NCBI GenBank assembly: GCA_963971575.1
Contig: OZ020620.1
Coordinates: 43,810,924 to 43,874,923, forward strand
Source: Liopterus haemorrhoidalis
Taxonomy: Eukaryota; Arthropoda; Insecta; Coleoptera; Dytiscidae
Direction: 5' to 3'
Length of the DNA stretch: 64,000 bases
The position numbers and the translations under genes are program-made. Positions 10,845 to 21,769 of this stretch are shown here, piece after piece; the stretch's first letter is position 1, and each line of letters begins with the position of its first letter. Below the pieces are notes generated by a model. It was not told the DNA's origin, searched no databases, and saw nothing but the letters and a program-made list of their open reading frames with translations.

Positions 10845-11893
10845 TATGGGAGGGCAAGTCTAGCGGAGATTTCCCTTCGCCACTGGTTTTTTCAAGGAAA
10901 TATTTTGAAATAAATCTTCAAAAATACATCAAATTATGTTCTATACAAATTTTTGTCCAAGGCTTGGTTTACTAGTTACGAATTAATTATCATGACCATG
11001 GAAACGTTACATATAAAAGGCGTATCACACTAGAACGCTATCCAAGTCTTATTTTTGTAGGTTTTTTTTCAGGATCCAAGTCTTCAGGTCTTGACATATC
11101 ACACGGTATTTGAATATTAGTTAAGACTTGGAAATTGTTTGTTTACCCATGCGCACATCGTGAAATTATGACAGTTGACAGTTATATTTTGACATAAACA
11201 AAAGACAAAGACGCGTCAGCTGTAAGACTTGGGTAAAAAGACCGAGAAATTGTATCCTGTTTCATTTGCCTGGTCTTCAAAACCTAGGTTTTTTCTTCAT
11301 ACTATCACACGCACAAGACTTCGATTCGAATTCAAAGACTTTAATTTTCCAAGTTTAGACTTGTATAATAACTCTAGTGTGATAAGGCCTTAAGTATGAA
11401 AAAATTGAGACTTAAAAAATTTTTAAATAATTTTACAAAAATTTTTCGAAATATTTCGTTTTATCAAAAAACGTCTCAAATAAAAGTTATTAGTTATTGC
11501 ACTTTTAAGTAACTTTTGTTCATAAATTTTTTCGAAATATTTTTCTGTTGCTAAATATTCGCAAAAATCTTAAAATCGACACGAGTAAACTCCCATTTCT
11601 AGTCAAAAGATCATCATAAAAAACAATAGGGTTCTTCCTATTTAATAGGATAATTTTTTAGTACCAGAACAAATTCTCTAAGTTGAACCGTTCTTGAGTT
11701 ATCGTGTATACACACACACAGACACACACACAGTCACACACACACAGACACACACACATACGGACGGCACTTCGAAAATAGGTTTTTTGGATTCCCTGGA
11801 CCATGAAACGTGGTCATCAGTCAAAATCTCGACATCGAAAATTTTCGTGATTACAATACTTGCCCCTTATATATTAAGGTCAGGCAAGTAAAA
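10845..11893. repeat. Repeat family R, copy 2 (interrupted)
   Basis: Shares 'tcatgaccatggaaacgtta' and all downstream R words with copy 1. The left end is different (begins near 'gggagggcaagtctagcgga'). It is interrupted at 11017-11390 by a MITE. Its tandem tract is an AC-rich CACACAGACAC type at 11708-11760 instead of GACA. The right end is 'ttatatattaaggtcaggca'. Confidence 0.6.
11017..11390. mobile_element. MITE with TAA duplication nested in repeat R
   Basis: Inverted ends AGGCGTATCACACTAGA (left) and AGGCCTTATCACACTAGAG (right, inverted), plus internal inverted 'ccaagtct' words, flanked by TAA. In R copy 1 the site reads uninterrupted 'acatataagtatgaaaaaa' (about 715-735), which is the empty site. 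The 3-bp TAA duplication suggests a PIF/Harbinger relationship; this is inference. Confidence 0.8.
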
Positions 11894-13059
11894 ATACATT
11901 TTTGGTTCTAATCTGGGTTCAAAAAACGATATAAATACCCTATGTTCCTTGGAAGAATGTCAGGAACCATATACAATGAGTTCTGTCGTTTATCGTATTG
12001 TTGAGCGCGAAGATTTTTAACTAACATTGTCTGTCGCATCTTCTACGTTTGTTTTATTTATTTCTATAAGAATCATGTAAGAAGTGTTGAAATGTACATA
12101 ATATAATCCTCCATAATTTTAGTAGTTGAAATAGTAGTACAGTCATATTTACTCCCGAGAGAATTTGTAACAAACTCCGTTCATGTTTTCTAACTCGAAC
12201 TTCTTCAGACCTGCTCAAAATGAATCATTAGCAGAAAGAAAGGAGTTCTATAAAAGCAACAAGATAGAGTGAGATGGTATTCAAGACTTTGCTTGGTTGA
12301 ACTTAAGTTGAAAATTGAATTTCCCCCTCCTGGTGCGGTATACGTTATGTACAGATTTCTCTATGCTGCTAAGTTTCGTTCATATTTCATCACCGTCATT
12401 GAATTACTACGTTTTAACAAGTTCAGCTTTGCACACTGGCTCTATTAAAATGCATTACGTTCGCCACATTTGAATTCTAACTGTACAATTATGTCGGTGG
12501 AAGTCCGTGTTCTGGAAAGGAAAGTGGAAGTGGAACTGTCTTGAGCTCTATCTACATTCACTTTTAGTAGTTTGTTTGGTAACGACTTCTAGTAACGGCC
12601 GTATTTAGAGAATAGGAAAACGGAACAATATTAGCATATGCAGGTGTATCTTGAAATTATCTTACCCATTATGGACGCACCATTTTAAATGAAGAATATC
12701 GATTCCTTTCGAAATTCTACTTGCTATAAGTATTGCATTTAAACTCACGTAACTAAACGTAACCAAGAGGTTTAGCAGAACTTTAGAACTAGAACAGTCA
12801 AATATCTACATGCTGACTAAAAGAAAATGTATCTTTTTTTTGTCGTTTTTAAATTCTAAAAACACAAAAAACAGTAATATTCTTTTTAAAATGATCTTGG
12901 AAAAAGCAAAATTACATGATGTCAAAATATTTGTAATAAATTTTCTAACTAATCTGCTTCGGTTTTCGAATCGAACAGCACTGCAGCCGATCAAAATACT
13001 TTGAGTGGATGTGAAAATCAAAATCAATATTATTCGATAAATAATACATCTCAAAACGA
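11894..13059. other. No gene recognised
   Basis: Nothing assignable. ORFs at 12806-13054 lie on opposite strands of the same AT-rich segment and look fortuitous. Confidence 0.5.
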
Positions 13060-13159
13060 AATATTAATGCGAATATTTAAACTGGATAGTAAAATAAGTG
13101 CTGGACCAGATGGCATACCACCATTACTTATAAAAAATTGTATACAATCTATAATATAG
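13060..13159 (+). pseudogene. LINE RT N-terminal scrap
   Basis: Reads EILMRIFKLDSKISAGPDGI then PPLLIKNCIQSII and a stop. The AGPDGIP..LIKNC segment is the start of the RT domain of CR1/Jockey-like retrotransposons. Only about 33 codons survive, and a hAT MITE is inserted shortly downstream. Confidence 0.65.
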
Positions 13160-13176
13160 TCGGATTGCTGATAGGT

Positions 13177-13486
13177 AGGGTGACCATCCGTCCCGGTTTT
13201 CGGTCAATTGTCCCGGTGTCCCGAAAACTGTTCTCGGGACGCCGGATTGTCCCGGTTTTTGAATCTTTTTGCTTTTCACTTTGAATCTAAGAGATGTGAA
13301 CCTTTTTTTTTATTTTGCTCTTCACTTTGGATTTGGGAGGTGAGGACCTTTTTTTTGCTCTTCACTTTGAATTTGGGAGGTGAGGACCTTTTTTTTTTGC
13401 TATTCACTTGGATCTGGGAGGAAACAAAGACCTTCTTTTTTTTTCCTGTGTCCCGGTTTTCCTTCACTGAAATCTAGTCACCCTAG
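13177..13486. mobile_element. hAT-type MITE with 8-bp duplication TGATAGGT
   Basis: Ends AGGGTGACCATCCGTCCCGG (left) and, inverted, CTAGGGTGACTAGATTTCAG (right), with 'tgtcccggtttt' repeated near both ends. TGATAGGT occurs exactly on both sides (13169-13176 and 13487-13494), an 8-bp duplication as made by hAT transposases. The interior holds about three degenerate copies of a 40-bp unit with 'cttcactttgaatttgggag' and T-runs. There is no transposase; the ORF on each strand is a by-product of the repeats. Confidence 0.85.
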
Positions 13487-13574
13487 TGATAGGTGACTGT
13501 TCGTTGCTACAAGTATCGATACACAATATTATATGCTTTCTCTGTCTATATCATTATAATGATTTGCATACCCA

Positions 13575-13946
13575 CCCAGCAAACATTTTTATACGGGCCA
13601 GTACTGGTAAAGCACATACTCCCCGGCATTGAAAGTAATGGGCCAGTACCCCGGTGTCCCCGTGGCCGTTACTGGCCCATTGATGTATCAGTTGCCGGCC
13701 CAGCAACGGTAAAGTGCAAAATAATCGCATTAGTTGCAAGATTTATTTCTGATGGTTTTAAGTAAAAAGTATGAGTGAAGAAGAGTGCTTATAAAATGCT
13801 GGTAAAGTACTTCGTATAGGCGGAATGCGAAATACAAATGTGAAGTACATTATTAATACTGGCGTTGCACTTACTTTTGGTGCCAGTAATTTACCAGCAT
13901 AAAAGCAGTTAGCCGGCATTCGGCCGCTAGTTGAATGTTTGCTGGG
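13575..13946. mobile_element. CCCAGCAAAC MITE, 372-bp form, copy 1
   Basis: Begins CCCAGCAAACATTTTTATAC and ends GAATGTTTGCTGGG, so the tips are inverted repeats. The left part is GC-rich and self-complementary around 'gtaatgggccagtac' and 'gttgccggcccagcaacgg'. The right part has 'taatttaccagcataaaagc'. It is flanked by CA on both sides. A second 372-bp copy lies at 21398-21769. No coding sequence. A tip starting with CCC and an apparent 2-bp duplication do not let me place it in a superfamily. Confidence 0.85.
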
Positions 13947-13985
13947 CATAGTAACGTACAGTGACGCAAGTTGACAACCAACCTT

Positions 13986-14133
13986 TTTTTTTTTTTAATT
14001 AATGGCCTTTGCTGCTGTGGCAATTAGCCAGGACAATTTTTATTTGAGAAAATTTCCATGCCTGAACGGGATTCGAACCCGAGACCTTCGCAACGCAGAG
14101 CACATGTGTTACCACTACGCTACGCCGGTCGGC
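13986..14133 (-). mobile_element. tRNA-derived SINE, copy b, with 12-bp duplication
   Basis: On the minus strand it starts GCCGACCGGCGTAGCGTAGT (A box), has GGTCTCGGGTTCGAATCC (B box), and ends '...aaggccattaatt' plus A11. ACAACCAACCTT flanks it exactly (13974-13985 and 14134-14145), so it is a retrotransposed copy. It is the least diverged of the three SINEs in the window. Confidence 0.92.
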
Positions 14134-14145
14134 ACAACCAACCTT

Positions 14146-15360
14146 CCAAATTATTTTAATAAAAAACAAAGCATTAGAAAGAAACGGAATTTTTCGTAGA
14201 TATCTTTGCTAATTGGAGCACGAAAATAAATTCACTGTAGTACTCAAACAAACAAAATTATTAATTTTAAGATAATAATTATAAATAAGGAAAAACTTAT
14301 ACTCATACGTAAATTTTCCATTATAGTTTGTTGTTTATTTAAATTAAATTTTTATGTTTCCCCTAAGTACAAAGTAATAAAATATTAAGTAAAAATATAT
14401 TTATTCATATAATATATTGCTACAAGTTGTATTTAAATGTTTATTTTTATTTTAAAACAATTAGTCACTTCTCTTAAACTCATTTGGGAGTTATACCAAT
14501 TTACCATCATTATTTTTTCTTCATCTGTATACATGTTGATTAATTTTTAAATCGGCAATGAGCAAAAGTATACACACTAATTGTCTATGTTGCAAATGAA
14601 AATGAACACAATTTATATTGCTGTCAAAAACTATATACATGGTAATGACGATTTCATGTACTTGTGCTTCCATTCTCTCCACGAGAGATGTTGGTCTCTG
14701 CTGGATAGGATATCTTAATCAAATACATTTGTTTATTATCTATATCCAACAGCTTGGTATTCGGGATCGTGAGATCTTAATTAGTCTAATTTTATTATTA
14801 ATATTATTGTTATTTGATTTACTTTTCAGAATATATTTCTCTTTATTCGTGTTTAACTTAATTCCAATTAACTGAATGAAAGTAAATTTGGAAATTCTCC
14901 ATTTCTAAATTCACACCTTATCACTTCAAACCTTAATTTGCGTTTCCCCTGTTTTCCCAAGTACTTGACGCTTATGATTGCGAGGCTACTCCTTCACCCC
15001 CCTGTAAGATGCGGACATGTTTACAAAAGTTTCTGCGTCTACAACACCTGTAGCGGAACGTGCCAAAACCAGAGTTACAATTTGCCAAGAACATGAATTA
15101 ATTAGTTTGGAAGAAAATTTGACTACTGTACATTATAGTAACTGGTTATAAATGAGAAATTCATTTTATTCATTTGCATTAGCAAGAAAGATAAATGAAT
15201 GAAAGGGAAATATTAAAGCAAAGATATTTTTTTAATCTGAGCATGAAAAATTGATGTGGTGTAAATTTTCACATATTTCAAAATTTTGTCGGTCATCTGA
15301 ATTTACAATATATGGATTCTGTTTGCAAACAAGTTTATTGTGTTCGTTTCCTCATGAAAT
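14146..15360. other. No feature recognised
   Basis: AT-rich. 15243-15290 carries a short 'gtgtaaattttcacatattt' word like the left tip of repeat X. The 85-codon ORF at 14618 is hydrophobic by composition and unassigned. Confidence 0.45.
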
Positions 15361-15498
15361 AATAGTATATTATGTTACTAGGAGTAGAACGTGCTCTTTT
15401 TTGTGCTGAGCTCAAATGTTGCTGCCGAGGCGCAGCCGAGGCTTACATATTGAGCGAAGCACAAAAAAGGCGTTCTACTCCGAGTGACATATACTATT
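15361..15498. repeat. Long hairpin with GC-rich tip
   Basis: 'aatagtatattatgttacta' with 'ggagtagaacgtgc' and 'ttttttgtgct' pairs with 'agcacaaaaaaggcgttc' and 'tactccgagtgacatatact'. The tip is the self-complementary 'tgccgaggcgcagccgaggc'. It is compact (138 bp), has no ORF, and looks like a small palindromic mobile element or structured repeat. Confidence 0.7.
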
Positions 15499-15910
15499 TT
15501 TTCTTCAAGCGTATGTATTAAACATTTGCAACCATAAATACTTATAACTTTATAGTTTCAGATGCTATTGCTGCTAATTCCGGCGGTGTACATTGAATTG
15601 GTTGAGATATATTTTAATTTTTGATCTTTATATTGTGTATTTTGTAACTAAACACAGAATGATCACAGAATAATAATAAAGTAACTCACTAATAACGTAA
15701 CTAATTTCCGAATTCACTACAAACCACCCTACAAATATATTAAATTGACAGATGTTTTGTTTATGGCGACTGCTGCCATCAGTGCCATCTGTTGATAACT
15801 ATTTACTAGTATAAAAATGTTCACATTTTGTTACTAGTAAAATAATGTATCATTTCTACCGAATGTATTGAATAATGTAATGTTAGCATTATAATCCGCT
15901 TGAAGAAAAA
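15496..15910. repeat. Segment bounded by inverted TTTTTCTTCAAGCG words
   Basis: 'ttttttcttcaagcgtatgt' at the left and 'atccgcttgaagaaaaa' at the right form a 14-16 bp inverted pair enclosing about 415 bp of AT-rich sequence without an ORF. It may be a MITE sharing its left border with the neighbouring hairpin. No target duplication is visible. Confidence 0.4.
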
Positions 15911-16314
15911 TTTAGTTTTAGTTGGACAAGAGCAGCCAAAAGTTAAAAATGTAAGCATATTAGTGCAATGTAATGAACTATCTCGCATAGTATCAGTTAC
16001 TTTTTAACTCAAAATATATTCCCAGGCCTTCCTCTTGTCCATAACCAAATCTTTTCCCAATCTGGACTTAATATTAACTTTCCCTCAATTTTTCTTAAGA
16101 AAAGATAATCCTAAGATGTTTGTCCTGTCTTGAATGACAGCCAAAAACATTACATTTTGTTCTACTTTTATAGTTTTTCACAACTTCCATCGACATTCTA
16201 ACAAAAATTCAACACTAGAACATATGTTATAAGGTCAAACAGTACTAGAGCGAGTACAATATTTGACCAGCAGACTGCGTATTCGAGCGTGTCAGTTCTC
16301 AATAAAAAAGCTCA
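15911..16314. other. No feature recognised
   Basis: Nothing assignable. Confidence 0.5.
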
Positions 16315-16390
16315 ATATATAGATGCGTGGCATAAGAGGGAGGCCTATGCCCAGAAGAAGATAAATACAGACTGAGAAAGAAGAAGAAGA
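16315..16390 (+). mobile_element. RTE-like LINE 3' end scrap
   Basis: 'ggcataagagggaggcctat' then 'gcccagaagaagataaatac' reads HKREAYAQKKINTD, followed by a GAA-rich tail. The (W)..(M/R)EAYAQ ending followed by a simple tail is the usual 3' terminus of insect RTE-like retrotransposons. A related end lies at 29820-30095. Confidence 0.45.
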
Positions 16391-16486
16391 ATGTTCTATA
16401 GAATCTTAGTATGGAAGTCTGGCAACTCTTCAGTACAATGAAAAGTGGTTTTGCCGTCCACTGTTCATATTTTTTTAAATAACATT

Positions 16487-18041
16487 CCCAGCAAACATTC
16501 AACTAACGGCCGAATGCCGGCAAACTGCTTTTACTGCTGGTAAATTGCTGGCACCAAAAGTAAGTGCAACGGTATTTCCCATTCCGCCTATACGAAGTAT
16601 TTTATAAGCACTCCTTATATGTATTAATCCAAGCAAACATTTTTATACGGGCTATCGTCTCTTCTTCACTCATACTTTTTACTTAAAACTAAACTTTTTT
16701 TTAATGTAATAATTTGAAAAATCTGATTGTTCTTAGTCATAAAACGCCCTAACCGCGTGGCCTTCGAGGGCCAGTACAAGTTGATACGTGTTGGTGGACA
16801 GTTTGTCAAGATGTGTATTTAAATAGTTATTGTTTTGTGAACATTATACAGTTTTTTATTGTGAATTGTGTGTGTTTTATTAGATTTAAGGACGTAGTTT
16901 ACACAAACTGTTTCATGTTAAATTGTTTAATTTTTAGTTTAGTTAAATCATAGTTTTTTTCATGTAATAAAATTTTCAATTATTAATAAATCTGTTACAA
17001 GATTGTAAATATAATTTGTCATATTTTATTTTGAATAGTGACATCTTAAATATTTTGTAAATATAATACTAACCTAAAATAACACAAACTTAATCCAAAA
17101 CTGTAAAGCTTTTTTTACAATATAACCAAGTTTCTAAAAGTCAGTAATACACTATAAAAATCACCAAAATAACCAGATCTAGTTTGTTCTTACAAAAGTG
17201 AACAGCTTATAGCATTAATGCTTATAAAATTTGATAATTGAATTTATTTTAACAAGTATGATTTCTTTAGGTTGGCACTCTTCAGGTCAGGGTGAAAAGA
17301 TGTGGTAGATAATACAAGCCGAATATTGGCGAAAATTATATATTTTTTTAATATTTATAAATAAATCAATAAATTATAACTGTTAATACAATTTACAATC
17401 GGCCAGTTTTACCATCGTTGAATAAATTAATTTAACAACTTAAGATAACAATATCACATCATTCTATTGACAGCAATGTTAATTTCTTCATTAATAGTTT
17501 AAAACCGATGCGACATTGTCAACTTTATTTGTTAAATAAATTTATTCAACGATGGTGAAAATGGCCAAATGAGTATTTATTTTGCACCTAACCATTAATT
17601 TATTTTAATACTGGGTAAGTACACATATATTACATTTGAAACACTAGAGAGTGGGTATAATATATGCACTGGTCTGTCAGAAATAAATCTTGCAACTAAT
17701 GCGATTATTTTGCACTTTACCGTTGCTGGGCCAGCAACTGATACATCAATGGGCCAACTAACGGCCACGGGGACACCGGGGTACTGGCCCAGTGCAAAAT
17801 ACCAGCACTGGCCCAGTGCGAAATGCCAGCACTGGCCCAGTGCGAAATGCCAGCACTGACCCATTACTTTCAATGCACTTTACCGTTGCTGGGCCGGCAA
17901 CTGATACATCAATGGGCCAATAACGGCCACGGGGACACCGGAGTACTGGCCCAGTACGAAATGCCAGCACTGGCCCATTACTTTCAACGCCGGGGAGTAT
18001 GTGCTTTACCAGCACTGGCCCGTATAAAAATGTTTGCTGGG
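16487..18041. mobile_element. CCCAGCAAAC family, large form, 1555 bp
   Basis: Starts CCCAGCAAACATTCAACTAA and ends 'ataaaaatgtttgctggg'; TT lies on both sides. It is inverted relative to the 372-bp copies and shares both their termini but has a different interior. From right to left this is a GC-rich zone of 'cagtgcgaaatgccagcact' units (about 17750-17990), a 'gagagtgggtataat' block, and a palindrome of about 145 bp bordered by 'accatcgttgaataaa' on both arms (about 17410-17555). The remainder is AT-rich filler to the left tip. An extra truncated tip sits near 16643. No transposase is encoded. Confidence 0.75.
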
Positions 18042-18043
18042 TT

Positions 18044-18743
18044 CTCTATCCTGTGCAATAATTAAACCGGTTAAACCCTCTCAACCAAATGTGTCAAGAA
18101 TTAATATTTAATATTATAAAAGGTCTTTTAATCTAGATGTAAATTTTATGCGGACTTTTTGTAATTTAAAATTTTAATGAAATTTAAAACACGTAGTTTT
18201 AATAAAATATTGAATATAAACTTTTTATTTATATTACAGCAGTAAAATACACAGAAGCATTAAGCAGCAAATTAAATCCGAGTTATATTTAATCATAAGT
18301 TTCTAGTTTTTACGAGTTAAAATATAAATGAAATATTATATAAACAAAATATTCTGGAAATGTTACACAAGAGACATATGTTTCGTTTATATTCAAGCCC
18401 TATTTCAACTTCAGTGGAGAAGTTTGGTTAATATGAGTTTATGTAAGTGTTTCTACTGCAGTCCTGCGCATTTATATGGTTCCTGAAAGCAAATGAAAGG
18501 AGTTTCTGTTTAATAAGACACTTGATAAGAAGTTTTATAGGTAAGGTAGGTAAGTCACATTATTTCTCTACTAACTAATAACCAAGTTTTACAATCTGAG
18601 TTGCTATATGGGTAAACTTGCAGAGCAAACTACTTTAAATGAGAAATAATAAATAAAATAATTTAACGTTAATATTTCTAATATATTAGTCGAGCCGAGA
18701 GTTCTAGTTTCTAATAAACTAGGTAATAGTTATTAGACACATA
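18044..18743. other. No feature recognised
   Basis: AT-rich, no coding signal, no repeat shared with the rest of the window. Confidence 0.5.
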
Positions 18744-19514
18744 GGGTAACTGCAGCGAATTTCGACTATGCAGGTAATTTCGACTATCCCATTATTTCTC
18801 TAAATAATTGCTGCCGTATAGCGGTAGTATAACGTAACAGTATGTTTATATGAAAAACTAACATCACTTTATTTTAAGCCACGTGTGAATATCGTTAGAC
18901 GAACAGTGTAAATATTTATATTTTTTAAGTGTTAAAATATTTTTTTATTGGTTTTAATCAGCAGTTGTTTATCAAAGGAAAGTTGAACAAAATATTTTGC
19001 ATTGAACAAACTGATAAGAACTGATCCAAATACATATATATTAGCTGGTAAAATTTGATTTTCAATATTTTGTTACAATATCACAGGCTAAATAAAACAG
19101 ATTTGATTGCAGGTAATATCGACTAGGAGGAATGAAGCTACTAAGGACTAGTTGATATTACATGCATGTTTCACTTACCTAATTTGACGACAATTAAAAT
19201 CACGTCTTACTAAAAGTCTCTATTATTATATTCTTTTACCTAAATAAAATGTAAAAGAGACAAGAAACGTTGATTATCTTAAAATTTTAGGGTAGTCGAT
19301 ATTAACATCACTTTTTTGAAATCAACATTTTTTTCATATTTTTTTTTATGTCGAACTTAAGTTGTAATAACAGCTTGTTTCATCGTGAAAATATTTAGCA
19401 CCTAAAGATAAGTGAATGAGGTATCGATTGGGACCACTTTCCTACCAAAATATTGAATAGTACGTAAATTAAAAAATAAATAAATTTGGTAGTCGAAATT
19501 CGCTGCAGTTACCC
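18744..19514. mobile_element. TA-flanked DNA element with subterminal repeats, 771 bp
   Basis: Perfect inverted tips GGGTAACTGCAGCGAATTTC and following GACTA lie inside a TA duplication (18742-18743, 19515-19516). The motif 'ggtaat(a/t)tcgacta' or its complement recurs inside: near 18775, 19112 and 19150, and as 'gtagtcgatattaa' near 19292. There is no ORF. TA duplication plus short tips suggests a Tc1/mariner-superfamily MITE; the repeated motif could be transposase binding sites. Confidence 0.8.
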
Positions 19515-20301
19515 TAATTTATTTAATAGGAAATGTTTTACGTCCAAATAATTAAATGGTAAAAAAAAGAGTCACTTCCCAGCAAACATTTTTATACGGG
19601 CCAGTACTGTTGAAGCACATACCCCCGGCATTGAAAGTAATGGGCCAGTACTGGCATTTCGCACTGGGCCAGTACCCCGGTGTCCCCGTGGCCATTAGCT
19701 GACCCATTGATGTATCAGTTGCCGGTCCGGCAACGGTAAAGTGCAAAATAATCGCATTAGTTGCGAGACTATTTCTGACGGACCAGTGCTTACCCAGCAA
19801 ACATTTTTATACGGGCCAGTACTGTTGAGGCACATACTCCCCGGCATTGAAAGTAATGGGCCAGTGCTGTCATTTCGCACTGGGCCAGTACCCCGGTGTC
19901 CCCGTGGCCGTTAGCTGGCCCATTGATGTATCAATGGCCCAGCAGCGGTAAAGTGCAAAATAATCGCATTAGTTGCAAGATTTATTTCTGACGGACCAGT
20001 GCTTATATTATACCCACTCTCTAGTATTTCAAATACAATACAATACAATACAATACACCTTTATTTTCAAATACTGATACATTCATGATACATTTTACAT
20101 ATAACATACGAATTTAAATACAAATGTTAACTAAAAGAAAGGTAAGCAGAATCTGCATTAAAGTGTCACAGAAGATACAAGGCATCTTGTGGTGACACAA
20201 TATTGTTACTATATTATAATAATAAATTCGGTCAGTAGATCATTATTTACTAAAAATATGAAAAATTAAAAAATTAATAAATGGTGAAAAGTGAACGTCC
20301 T

Positions 20302-21166
20302 TTAATTTATTAAATTATTGAACTCTGAGTAAGGCATCTCCATTAACCATATTTTGAAATGTTTAATAAATTTATTTTTAATTGGGTGTAAAAGGTAAGA
20401 TTTTAAATTGACAGGAAATTTATTATAAAATTTGGGTAATATTACTTCAAAATTTTTAGTAGCAACACGTTTTTTTACCATAGGTAAGTTACTTAAACTA
20501 TTTTCTTTACTTCTTGTGTTATAGTTATGGGTAGGAAAAATTAGTTGATTAATAAGAGATATTTTTGTTTTGTACAAGTAGTGACCTAAGGAAAGAAAAT
20601 ATAATTTAGATACATCAAATACTTTCGCTTCTTTAAATAGTTGTTCTGTGGAAAATCTGAATAGTTTATTAAATATAATTTTGAGGATAAGTTTTTGAGT
20701 AGATTTAAGTTTTACAGTAACCGATTTGGCAGCACCGCCCCAAGCTAAAATACCATACTTCAATAGCGATTGAGTTAGACCGAAGTAGATAATTTTAAGC
20801 GCGTTTAGTTTTAGACAATATTTAAGATTTTTAAACAAATAGATTAATTTTCTCAGTTTATTATTTAAACAGTCCACTTGCAATTTCCAAGTCATGGTAC
20901 TATCAAATATAATACCTAAATATTTAATAGAATTATTAATGCAAATTTTGTCACTGCAGTTACAGCCGTTTAAAGTACAGTTTGTTGAATGTAAACTAAG
21001 AAACTTATCCGGCGGTAATTTATCTTTACGGCAAGCGAAAGGAACTATAACTGTTTTATTTATATTTAAGGATAATAAGTTCGCATTTAACCATGCTTGT
21101 ATTAATTTAAAGTTTTTAGATATATTACGAAATATATCATCCCAGGTATCACCTTCAACATAATAT
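20302..21166 (-). pseudogene. CR1/Jockey-like LINE, RT C-terminal region and 3' tail
   Basis: One open frame on the minus strand runs from just after the YADD region (GDTWDDIFRNISKNFKLIQA) through YLGIIFDSTMTWK, YGILAWGGAA, KLILKIIF and HNYNTRSKEN to a stop at 20302. This is the thumb and C-terminal part of a non-LTR RT. It is 5' truncated near 21166, as is usual for LINE copies. The 3' end has a tail of about five ATTGT units (seen as TACAA at 20035-20062 on the plus strand). The element interrupted a CCCAGCAAAC transposon whose uninterrupted equivalent is at about 17620-17650. Confidence 0.85.
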
Positions 21167-21397
21167 ACTGTAACATATGTAACATATGTGTACTTACCCA
21201 GTATTAAAATAAATTAACGGTTAGGTGCAAAATAAGTACTCATTTGGCCAGTTTCACCATCGTTGAATAAATTTATTAAACAAATAAAGTTGACAATATC
21301 GCATCGGTTTTAAATTATTAATGAAGAAATTAACATTGCTGTTAATAGAATGATGCGATATTGTTAACTTAAGTTGTTAAATAAATTTATTCAACGA

Positions 21398-21769
21398 CCC
21401 AGCAAACATTTTTATACGGGCCAGTACTGGTAAAGCACATACTCCCTGGCATTGAAAGTAATGGGCCAGTACCCCGGTGTCCCCGGGGCCGATACTGGCC
21501 CATTGATGTATCAGTTGCTGGCCCAGCAACGGTAAAGTGCAAAATAATCGCATTAGTTGCAAGATTTATTTCTGATGGTTTTAAGTAAAAAGTATGAGTG
21601 AAGAAGAGTGCTTATAAAATGCTGGTAAAGTACTTCGTATAGGCGGAATGCGAAATACAAATGTGAAGTACATTATTAATACTGGCGTTGCACTTACTTT
21701 TGGTGCCAGTAATTTACCAGCATAAAAGCAGTTTGCCAGCATTCGGCCGTTAGTTGAATGTTTGCTGGG
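21398..21769. mobile_element. CCCAGCAAAC MITE, 372-bp form, copy 2
   Basis: Same length and almost the same sequence as 13575-13946. It sits inside the large family member, between 'ttcaacga' and 'gatagtataactggccg'. The uninterrupted version, 'ttcaacgatggtaaaactgg' (reverse strand near 17395-17415), shows that only GA is duplicated. One small difference is ccccggggccgat for ccccgtggccgtt. Confidence 0.9.

Noticed and set aside
13208..13477. ORFs on both strands inside 13177-13486
   Set aside because: They follow the internal 40-bp repeats of a hAT MITE and resemble no protein.
15496..15910. A defined MITE bounded by TTTTTCTTCAAGCG
   Set aside because: Inverted words are real, but no duplication or second copy is visible; kept only as a low-confidence repeat.
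17595..18065. ORFs with GQCWHFAL and PVLAFRTG repeats
   Set aside because: Translation of the GC-rich minisatellite in a CCCAGCAAAC element, open on both strands.
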